DNA of 64,000 nt from Chrysomallon squamiferum (Eukaryota > Mollusca > Gastropoda > Neomphalida > Peltospiridae), in NCBI GenBank assembly GCA_012295275.1, contig CM022667.1:12716038-12780037 (forward strand), in the 5' to 3' direction. Made by a program: the position numbers and the translations under genes. The notes under the pieces were generated by a model. The model saw only the letters and a list, made by a program, of their open reading frames with translations, ran no database searches and was not told the DNA's origin. Shown piece by piece: positions 54,301-62,237 of this stretch (position 1 is its first letter; every line of letters begins with the position of its first letter).

Positions 54301-55508
54301 ACCATCAAAAAGTGACATCATCGACATTATGATCATGAGGTAACAGGCACAGAGTTTGATACTGCAGGCAACAAAAGTGAGATCACACTGTCTTGAGATC
54401 ATGGATATCCATTACGAGACCAGAAAACACTGATATTAGCCAAAGTGAGATAATAAAACCTCTCTGAAAGTGAGACTAGTGAGACAATACATTATGAAAC
54501 TCACCATAATACAGTGTGGTTTTCCAGCTGCCCACAGATTAACCTTCCTGTCTTCTCCCCCTGTCACCATGACACGGCCAGACTTGTGACCCATGGCCAG
54601 ACAGTGGACATTGGCTCCATGGGCTACAAACTCCTCTAAATTTACAGAAATAAATATTTATTACATAAATTATATATATATATATATCCAAAATAAGTTA
54701 TCAAAGAATATGTTAGTAATCAAACTTTTGACATAATATGAATAACAATATTAATTTAACAGATTTTAACTACATGCTGGTACAACTTCATAAGTTACCA
54801 AACATCTAATGTGAATATGAAAGTTCTCAATTAAATTACAATTTTAATTTCATGATCAAGACCTTTCTCATACTAAGTCAAATTAAACAATAATATAACT
54901 TTTATCATTTACTTCTCAGTGTGAATAATCTGAACTGTAATTAATATATAAAAAAATTTGTTTTAATTATGGTATTGTTGTTCTTTATTTGTGTTTTAAA
55001 TGAAAGAAGGATTAGGTTACTAATGGTAATCAAGTTGGTGACAAGGTGTTGTATTCATAATCATATAATTGTAGACAATTATTCATTGAAACAGTTTTAA
55101 CATAATAAGTCATTTGATAATGAATAATTTCTGATGGTGTTCTCCAACAAATTATTTGATTCAATCATTAACCAAGTGGTCTTCGACAATTTTTATTACA
55201 TTTTGTATTAAATTAAAACAAAAAGTTATAAAACATTTTCTCAAAATTTGGAATTTATTATTTTATGAAACATGTAATATGTATGATGTATTTCTAAATA
55301 CTTAAAATAGTAAAATGACTCTGTCATTATTATTATTATAAAACATTATAAGAATAAGATAAGATTTTAGAATAAAAGCAAAAAGGTATACTGTTAAAAA
55401 TAAAAAATAAAAGATTTCATGGCTTTTTAAAAAACCACAGTCACAATGACAAAATTGAAGAGATGTAATTTACTTACGAAGTTTCCATGTTCTTTTTGTT
55501 TGGGCCAT
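37744..55508 (-). CDS. KATNB1: Katanin p80 WD40 repeat-containing subunit B1
   Basis: The regulatory, targeting subunit of the microtubule-severing ATPase katanin; it directs the p60 subunit to centrosomes and spindle poles. My model has 20 exons in transcription order: 55478-55508, 54505-54635, 50639-50756, 49952-50052, 49672-49713, 49137-49220, 48485-48600, 48248-48319, 47542-47692, 47083-47136, 46576-46631, 45768-45824, 44997-45124, 42166-42216, 41081-41223, 40308-40466, 39633-39709, 39286-39360, 38812-38928, 37744-37876. They sum to 1896 nt (631 residues plus TAA), and every junction is AG/GT and in phase. Residues 1 to about 282 form the WD40 propeller (ATGGDD-like [40 protein letters not shown]). 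A Ser/Pro-rich linker runs to about 445. The con80 domain that binds p60 fills the rest and ends in [10 protein letters not shown]. Human KATNB1 has 655 residues, so this copy is full length. Donors of exons 12 and 18 are the weaker GTTTGT. ATG choice follows homology at the N-terminus (M-A-Q-T-K). Confidence 0.97.
37979..38030 (+). repeat. (AAT)n microsatellite in last KATNB1 intron
   Basis: About 16 AAT units, ending in AAC variants. Confidence 0.95.
38100..38845 (-). repeat. degenerate 54-61-bp tandem array derived from the end of KATNB1 exon 19
   Basis: Starting in exon 19 and running into the following intron, a unit equivalent to exon sequence GGAGTCGATATATCAAGAGA plus the donor region is repeated. 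On the plus strand the cores lie near 38810 (the true exon), 38752, 38691, 38637, 38582, and more diverged near 38398, 38308 and 38240. The spacings of the close copies are about 58, 61, 54 and 55 bp. A (CT)35 tract at 38471-38542 interrupts the array. Similarity fades with distance from the exon. Confidence 0.8.
38471..38542 (+). repeat. (CT)n microsatellite, about 35 units
   Basis: A pure CT dinucleotide run inside the exon-19-derived array. The Arg-Glu open frame on the other strand is an artefact. Confidence 0.98.
40790..41070 (+). repeat. (AAT/AAC)n tract with a 70-bp internal duplication, beside KATNB1 exon 15
   Basis: A trinucleotide repeat plus two copies of a unit containing AAAAAGAAGxATAACxACAA (at about 40953 and 41023), ending ten bases before the donor of exon 15. 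Confidence 0.85.
41663..41752 (+). repeat. (GT)n microsatellite
   Basis: About 40 TG units with three GC interruptions, in KATNB1 intron 14. Confidence 0.97.
41858..42119. repeat. 130-bp tandem duplication in KATNB1 intron
   Basis: Two adjacent copies, 41858-41987 and 41988-42119, beginning ACTACATATTTATATTAACC and ending TGACCTCTGA. They differ at only a few positions, so the duplication is recent. It lies 46 bp from exon 14 on its 3' side. Confidence 0.92.
43381..43581 (+). repeat. (AAAT)n and (CA)n microsatellites
   Basis: AAAT-type repeats at 43381-43520 and a pure CA run at about 43538-43581, in the KATNB1 intron between exons 13 and 14. Confidence 0.93.
44043..44108 (+). repeat. (AAT)n microsatellite
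   Basis: About 21 AAT units in the KATNB1 intron between exons 13 and 14. Confidence 0.96.
45239..45303 (-). pseudogene. displaced partial copy of KATNB1 exon 7 in intron 12
   Basis: On the minus strand this reads ATATGGGACTTGACAGCAGG and continues for about 46 bp. It encodes [16 protein letters not shown], matching the start of exon 7 (48555-48600; [15 protein letters not shown]). The upstream AT-trinucleotide stretch of exon 7 is also copied. The acceptor AG of exon 7 has become AC, so the copy should not be spliced in. It lies about 3.3 kb downstream of its source, in the same orientation. Confidence 0.85.
46130..46260 (+). repeat. (TACA)n and (CA)n microsatellites
   Basis: TACA and CA runs immediately next to the exon-11-derived tandem array. 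Confidence 0.93.
46261..46606 (-). repeat. 121-bp tandem array containing the 3' end of KATNB1 exon 11
   Basis: Nearly three copies with period 121 bp; the shared core GGGTTCCTGTTGAG starts at 46351, 46472 and 46593. The copy nearest the gene body is the real end of exon 11 (46576-46631). The other two carry about 30 bp of exon sequence plus the downstream intron. In both extra copies the donor GT is CT on the coding strand, so they should be silent. Confidence 0.92.
47697..47915 (+). repeat. (AAT)n and (GAT)n microsatellite cluster
   Basis: Several AAT runs separated by short unique pieces, starting five bases outside KATNB1 exon 9. Confidence 0.93.
48371..48408 (+). repeat. (TTTA)n microsatellite
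   Basis: About eight to nine TTTA units in the intron between exons 7 and 8. Confidence 0.95.
48606..49016 (+). repeat. (AAT)n/(AAC)n/(AATAAC)n cluster
   Basis: Mixed trinucleotide and hexanucleotide repeats filling most of the intron between exons 6 and 7, starting a few bases from the exon 7 acceptor. Confidence 0.93.
49216..49495 (-). repeat. tandem duplication starting at the KATNB1 exon 6 acceptor
   Basis: A unit of about 120-136 bp beginning at the exon 6 border recurs. The recurring word GTCAATAAATAAAAC appears at 49223, as GTTAGTAAATAAAAC at 49359 and, truncated, as GTCAGTAAAA at 49481. The copied part includes the polypyrimidine/acceptor region and the intron sequence TTTAATACTG and CCATTTTCTATCATGA. 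Confidence 0.75.
50757..54504 (-). other. KATNB1 intron 2 (3.7 kb)
   Basis: The largest KATNB1 intron, with only simple repeats (GT, CA, TA runs) and chance reading frames. No nested gene was recognised on either strand. Confidence 0.75.
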
Positions 55509-55776
55509 TGTTTTTCTAAAAATGTTCTATGTCACGTATCCTTAAAATATTCTTTCATACGGCTGTACATTTGGACGGAAGTATTAAATAATCAGACAGT
55601 TTATTTTGTTGCAACCATTTTTCGTTCATGACTTCATTACTCTGATCTAAACATCTATAAACAATATTTTGATTGGTGAAACCTGTCAGATTTATCCAAT
55701 AAATGTACATGGCACACATGTCATACCGGAAAAAGCGCAATAGAGGTGCGCAATAAATACTTCCGTTGTAAACAAA
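55509..55776. promoter_or_regulatory. bidirectional promoter between KATNB1 and the C8orf82 homologue
   Basis: The two start codons face away from each other across 268 bp, so both promoters must share this space. ATTGG at 55672-55676 and CCAAT at 55696-55700 form an inverted pair about 20 bp apart, as in NF-Y-driven bidirectional promoters. No TATA box sits at a convincing distance from either start. Confidence 0.6.
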
Positions 55777-57280
55777 ATGGAGCATGTAAGATGTGTTTTC
55801 GGAAAGTTATTGGCAAAGAATGTCCTGATTCCTTGCAAAAATAGCGTGTCATGTTATAGATTTGTACATTACATTCAAGGCCAGTCTCCGGAACCTCGAA
55901 TCAGAGAATATTTCTATTTTATTGATCACCAAGGGCAGGTAATAAAGTCAAATAGGTGGAAACCGGCGAAATCGACGCTGTAAAAAAAAAAAATAATATA
56001 TATAAAATAAAAATTAATTTTAAAATGTTTTCTTTTTAAAAATCTGTTCATGCATGCAGTACAGCATAAGAAGAAGTAATGAGGATATGTCAGTGATGTT
56101 AACGTTATTAATTTAAGGTGATGATATACATTAAAACCTTAATGTTTATTCAAATAATTGTCAAAAATCAGTGAAAATTTAAAACAGTAAATTTAATAAG
56201 TAAAGTACTATTGAAATTTGTGAAATCAGTTAAAAAATACATTCAACAGTATTAATGTTTTAAAAGAATTGATTTTTATTTTTTTTTTTTTTTTTTGAAG
56301 TGATATGTAATTACTAAGTAAGATATATGTCTAATTCTGTGTGGCTCTGGGATTATGTTGTTTCATTATAATAAATAAAGTGCATAAGGAGAAATTTTAT
56401 TTACTTTTCAGTTATTTCTTGATGATTGCAGAATGAAGAATTTCACTTCCTGTTTTAAAGGTGGATTATTCTTTTTTCTTCTTTTTAATATGTGTTACTG
56501 AAAGATGTATTTGATATTTTACTGAAAAGTGAACAAGCAAATTCTTTAACATGACCATTATTTTATCATCAACCTGAACAATAAGAATGTATTGTAATTT
56601 ATTCTATTACTTAACATAAGTTTTGTTAAATAAACATTTATTCAGGACTTTTAATGTTTGCTTAGATTTATATAAAGAAAAAACGCAAGATCAACAAATA
56701 TTCAGACAAAGGACTTGTATGTGCTTGAAACTGTAATTGTTTATGTCTGACAATCAAGATTTTTTGTTTTGTTTAATTATTTATTTATTGAAGAATTAAT
56801 TAATTTGTTTTTATTGTTTATATTATAATTTCTTTTTATTTTTCAGAGAAGAAATTTCTAGCTTTTTTCTTCTCCAGACTAAAAATTAATGACTTGGATC
56901 GTTACAAAGAATTTCCCTATCTCTCACCATGTGGTCGTGAGAGAAATTTTATAAGATGTGAAGACAAACCAATTGTTTACACAAGCATCATTACATCAGA
57001 GGATCCTAGCAGGCCAGATCAGTTGTCCTACGGAGGAGCAGGAGACCTTCTGACAGTGACTTTTGAGCCGGACAAAGTCTGTATGTTGCCAGACACTGGA
57101 AGAGTGTATTATCCTGCTCAGCCAAAACATGGGTCAGTAGGGTTAATTAAATCCAGTATGGCAATAGAGCTGAGCAAACATTTCGAGTTTAAAAATGGTG
57201 AAACAAACCCACCAACTCATTTTACTTGGAAAGGTGTTCGGTATACACTTACTAACGAGTTGTTACCTTTGATGGAATAG
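55777..57280 (+). CDS. C8orf82: UPF0598 family protein (C8orf82 homologue)
   Basis: Three exons: 55777-55938, 56412-56460 and 56847-57280 (stop TAG), 645 nt in all, giving 214 residues against 216 in human. All borders are AG/GT and the phases match (0, then 1). Diagnostic conserved blocks are YIQGQSPEPRIREYF and IDHQGQLFLDD across the first junction, then PYLSPCGRERNF and RCEDKPIVYT in the last exon. The function of the UPF0598/DUF4505 family is unknown. The short basic, hydrophobic N-terminus would fit mitochondrial import, which is reported for the vertebrate protein as far as I recall. The gene is head-to-head with KATNB1 and tail-to-tail with PIGM. A candidate AATAAA lies at 57614-57619. 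Confidence 0.95.
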
Positions 57281-58109
57281 ATGTCACATTCAGTGAACAG
57301 AGCTTAAGAATACAGTTAACTTTATTTTGGTGTTGTGAACAAACAGCCAGAACATGTTATGTATCTCTGAATGATTGTTTTATTTATTGTTAGATATACC
57401 TTTCATGGTACAAATATATATATATATATATATATAAAAAGAAAACATTTCATTTGGCAGTATATATATATATATACAAACTGCCAAATTAATTTATATT
57501 TTATTTTTATCTTTTTGATAAATCATAAAGTATATCTGTGATGGTAGAGACATATTTTAGCAGTATTTACATTAAAATAACTGTTAGTTTTCAGATGAAC
57601 AGACATTATGAAGAATAAAAGTATTATAATAAAATAATGTTACTGATAAACTTATTATGACATTTTTCTTTTGTTAAAAATGTATTACGAAATAAGTGAT
57701 AGATCGACAGTGTCTCAACAGTTTTGCATTAGCAGCAAAATACTGTGTTGAAACTACAGAGCTAGTTTTTAAGTAAACTGCTACCTCAAACAGACTACAG
57801 TTCAAAAACTCTGTATGTATGTATATATGTATATATACATACACATATACACACAGATGCACAAACATATACACACACACACTCATTTATTTATTGAAAT
57901 CCAAAATTAATAATAATTCAACATGTTTGAATGATATTGTTTTAATTGTCAGTGGTGATTCAATGTGAAAATATAATCAAATTTACAAGAATGAATAAAT
58001 GCCAAAAATTATTTTCAAAACACATTTGTTTTCATGTTTTTTTACCAAAACATTTACAAAAATGTGATAGCAGAGTTTATACGGTTTAAATGAAATGCGA
58101 ATTCCAACA
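57281..58109. other. intergenic region between convergent C8orf82 homologue and PIGM
   Basis: Holds both 3' UTRs: AATAAA on the plus strand at 57614-57619 and, on the minus strand, AATAAATAAA (plus-strand TTTATTTATT at 57886-57895). Also contains TA and CA/TA microsatellites. No gene seen. Confidence 0.65.
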
Positions 58110-60840
58110 TCATCTGTCTTTATACTTCTGTTTAACATATAATGGGTCATTTGGGTTGTAACACAAAATCAGTGAATACATAATATATATATTAACGATG
58201 AAAAACACAAGACCTGCTGTCCATATAAATATAAAAGTGTTCAGTCCTTGAAATTCAAGCAAATAGGCTGGCAGCAACCATAGAGCCTGAAAAGAAAGAG
58301 AAATGTCTTAATAAAAATAAATATTTAAATATTAATGCTTACTGTTTTTTATTATGATGATAAAAGAAGAACCCAGGCTGCTAACTGTATTTATTAAAAA
58401 CTTTAAAAAAAATAAACTGAACTAAAATATTTTAACATTTGTACGACTTATGTTAACAAGGTCTGCAAATCCTTAACATATCTTTAAGAAATGTGAACAT
58501 CAGTTTAAAACAGATTGATATGCTGTGAACTTATGAAATATTTATATTTTGAATGAATAAGATATAGTTTAATTTATCTATAACAATGGTTAGAAGTTAT
58601 TACTAACCTGTGCAGAAAACCAGAGAACTGTTAGCAGAATGGTTTTTGATGCTGTCATTTGGATTCTTGGTATAATGAGAGGTAGAAGGCACAGATACCA
58701 AAGAAAATACTGGAATAAATAAAACTGTTTATTATATGACAATCTATTTTAAATTCACATATGAAAAAAATCAGTTATCATATTTATTACAGTTAATCAT
58801 AAAATATGTATTTAGAAAAATTAAATTGATTAAAAAAACATTTTCCACAATAAAAAGTTTATATTTCAGTATTTTACATAGAAATAGTCAGAAACACACA
58901 CACACACACACATTCACACAAAGATATTTATTTATTTATTTATTTATTTATTTATTTTCTGTTCACCTGAGAAGTACAAACTTTATTTGCTGCAACAAAA
59001 GCAAAAGTGTTGAGGAACCAACAGAATGGTGGGTCTTTATAAAACTTGGCTGATATTGTGACATGGAACAAGATCTGGGGAATAAATGCCAGGACTCTGA
59101 CAAACAGAGATGTTTGTGATTCTCCAGACAAATACATCATGTAGAAATATGGAGAGAAATTATGTCTCAAGTCTTGACGGACTATGTGATAAATATACGT
59201 TTCATAAAGGAACTTCCATCCATACCTTTAAAAAATACATTCAATTATGTTAATATATTACATAAGAAGATTAGAAACAAATAAAATGGTAATATTTTAT
59301 TTAAATGTATAATGTAGATGAATATTTACAATAAAATAATAAGAAATTTCAGACAGGACAAGATTTAAAATACGCTGAATATATTTTGATTTATACTTAA
59401 GTTTAAAATTTGGCAATATCAGCAGTAAGATGATGTAAAACAAAGAAAACATGAAATAACATGATTTATTATATTTCAAGGTAGGAATCTAAATCTTAAT
59501 TTATTACTGTTTTGAAGAAATCTGCATTAACAAATCTTAAAGTAATAAAAAAAGAATGAAAGTAGATCAGTTATTATTTGATATCCTTGATTTGTTTTAA
59601 TTCAGATGAAATAAGCATGTTATTTTTTTTTTAAATTTATAAATTAATGAGGAAAGAAAGATAAAATCAACCAAATAAAATTGCTGCTGATGTAGGGAAG
59701 ATAACTCCTGTAGATCTGTAAAAAAAAAAAAATAAGAAAAGACAACAATCTTACATATTATAAAACAGTGATGTCAGACCTCCAACAATGATTACTCCTA
59801 CAGCAATAAAAATTCCTCTGTCTTTGTTTGGTAGAAGACCAATCAGAAATGATTTTGAGAAGCCATTACAGTTCTTCTTATTGTCATTTCTTCCATTTTT
59901 TCCTAACAGAAGATAGATCGGCAAGAGCATACACTATAGGATATATTTTGAAGTGAACTGCAATGGCATATGTCACAGCAGCTGTTAATATCTGCTCATG
60001 ATGGAGTAACAACAAAGTTAATGTTACCAAAAATGTCAGAATGGATTCTGCATTTCCTCGACAAGATACTGTCATTGTCAAGGGATTCATCAACCATAAA
60101 CAGGAACAGATGGCAGCCATTTTTGGTGAGCTTCCATTCGAAAATGAGATTCTGTTGATAAGAATTCCTGTGATGATGTCGAAAAATACAAAAAGAAGTT
60201 TACCAAACACAGGAGACCAAATATTTGGAAGAAGAAGATATGCAAGAAGTGGAGTATAGCGATAGGTTGATCTGTCATATGGTGATTTTCCCTAAAATGA
60301 AATAAAATAAAACATCAAGTGCCATGTGTAAATCTTATTATACAGAGGGAAGAATGAATGAATGAATTGATTAATGGAAGAATGGAAAAATAAAAGGTTT
60401 GATAAAAGGATGTAGGAATGTATGTATGAATATCTGTTTCTAGAGCACAGATGTTTCTGTGTATCACGCACCATGAAGATTTTTATTTAGATACACATAA
60501 ATTAGATGTTCAACAGAGTAAAAAAACAGTTTTTTTTTTTCAATGCAATTTGAGCATTTGTTTATTATATATATATATATATACTAAATAAAAATCTTCT
60601 GCATGTAAAAAAAAAACAAAAAAAAATTATATAATATATATATATATATATAAAATGTAGAAGGAAAAAGGGAAGTTGATTAATATATTACCTCAGCCAC
60701 AAATTTAGCTGCATCAGTAAAGACATAATAGTCAACATCTGTGAATTTCACAGCCATTGTCACATCTTGCCAGTGTCCATAAGCAATGAGACCAAGTCTC
60801 ATAATGGCAGCTACTAAATAAAACTTGTACATATTTTTGT
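58110..60840 (-). CDS. PIGM: GPI mannosyltransferase 1 (PIG-M), with an apparent one-base frameshift
   Basis: The catalytic ER-membrane enzyme that adds the first mannose (from dolichol-phosphate-mannose) to GPI-anchor precursors, working with PIGX. Exons in transcription order: 60692-60840, 59755-60291, 58967-59225, 58608-58709, 58110-58286 (TGA). The likely start is the ATG at 60832-60830; the 8 nt before it in the same exon are open, so a short upstream exon is possible. From that ATG the protein would be about 404 residues (human 423). The lumenal DXD motif is intact (FTDVDYYVF, D32 and D34). Other family blocks are STYRYTPLLAYL, NPLTMTVSCRGNAESI, AVHFKIYP, RHNFSPYFYMMYL and ANKVCTSQYFLWYLCLLPL. 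In the second exon homology jumps frame after residue 170: read as printed it gives VYAL-ADLSS and stops after 12 more codons, whereas the adjacent frame gives LPIYLLLGKNG. The jump equals one extra base near 59922, and the downstream splice phases fit only the corrected frame. Confidence 0.93.
58926..58958 (+). repeat. (TTTA)n microsatellite in PIGM intron
   Basis: About eight TTTA units just downstream of a PIGM donor, with a (CA)n run beside it at 58891-58912. Confidence 0.95.
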
Positions 60841-62237
60841 CTGCAATACAAAAATATTTTATTTAGATTTCAAAAGTTCACATATTTTGGAGATTTTTTA
60901 GAATAAATTATAGCTAACATGAACCACATCCAGTTTATATCAAGCACAGATGAAACAACTGAGCTAACAAGAAAAAAAAATTCAACTAATTTATCTTTTA
61001 AATTAATTTTTGTCATGTTATATTTTAATCGTAACTATTAAATTTTGCTATACCATACAATAGATTGTACAAGTTACTATTAGTAACACTGAAAATCATA
61101 CATTCTCTGTATCAATTGTACTGTTAATAGTATTTGTGCATACTACCAATATAATCTTACGACTTCTGGCAAAATTATACTTTATAACTATACTATAGAT
61201 GTTGTTATAATGAAACCAGGTATTTATGACGTATGATGCTGATAATATTAAAAATCTGTTATACTAAATAATGAAATTATTTATACAACTTGAATTAATT
61301 GTTAAAGATACGTCACGTATAAAATAAAATAAATGTATACTTCACGTGTATATGCAACATTTCGTATACAAAACACAAATCCAGTAAGGGAGATAACTCT
61401 AAAACATTATTTACACATGGTACGCAAACAGTACACCTCCAGTGTTATTACTAAAAATAATGTGGAAACAAGAAACATCCGTAAATTAATCAAACATTAA
61501 TTCAGATTACTTTCTTAGAACGGTTTATAAGATATACAGGTAAAACATTCTTTTCTTTAAAAACAACTATTTATGATTTTGTTATGGTTTAATTTTTTTA
61601 TAACTTGAACTTCCTACTTCTACTCTATTTTTGTGGATTACTATTGGGTTTTTTTCATTTCTATTTTTGAAGTAAAGAATTTTAATAACGCAATAAAAAA
61701 TAGAAATAACGATAAAGATAATAATGATAATAACAATTTAGGGGTATTTTCACAATGAAAATAATTATGATAAAAATAACAATAACAAACAACATGTTAT
61801 AATAATAAGAAGAAGAAGAAGAAAAATAAATAAATCAATAAATAAATCAATAAATCAATAAATAAATCAATAAATAAGTAAATATCTAAACAAAACTGCC
61901 ACTTTGATTAGAACTGTTTGTCATTATATACTCCAAAGGGTTAATTGGTCTCATTATTTTTAAAATTATTAATTCAGAAACATATGTTTGATTGGAATTA
62001 GGAAAACAAATTTTTAACAGTGTTAATTAAATGTTTTTAATGCTGGTTCAATAGTAACTGTTTCATAAATATGTCTCTTCTGTCTTTACAGCATTGCCAA
62101 CAAGGATTTCAGTGATTAAAATGAAACCAAAAATTAACAAATGAACAAAGACAACATCTCTGTCATAAAATTAAAAAAATATTTAATTATTCTTTTTTAA
62201 ATTAACAATTAAATTTCACTGGTTTTGAAATTTAAGA
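60841..62237. promoter_or_regulatory. intergenic region between divergent PIGM and ASTE1
   Basis: PIGM reads leftward and ASTE1 rightward, so this 1.4 kb should contain both promoters and 5' UTRs. A patch of more complex sequence lies at 61300-61450, with CGTCACGTAT at 61312, CACGTG at about 61344 and the AAGGGAGATAACTC motif at 61386-61399. A tetranucleotide/trinucleotide repeat cluster fills 61681-61885. TTTACAG at about 62086-62092 could be the acceptor of an untranslated first ASTE1 exon. Confidence 0.5.
61681..61885 (+). repeat. AAT/AAG/AAAT-type repeat cluster
   Basis: Imperfect AAT, AAG and AATA/AATC tetranucleotide repeats between PIGM and ASTE1. Confidence 0.85.

Noticed and set aside
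59884-60210. A separate short PIGM-like gene
   Set aside because: It is the part of the second PIGM exon before the frameshift; homology continues in the next frame.
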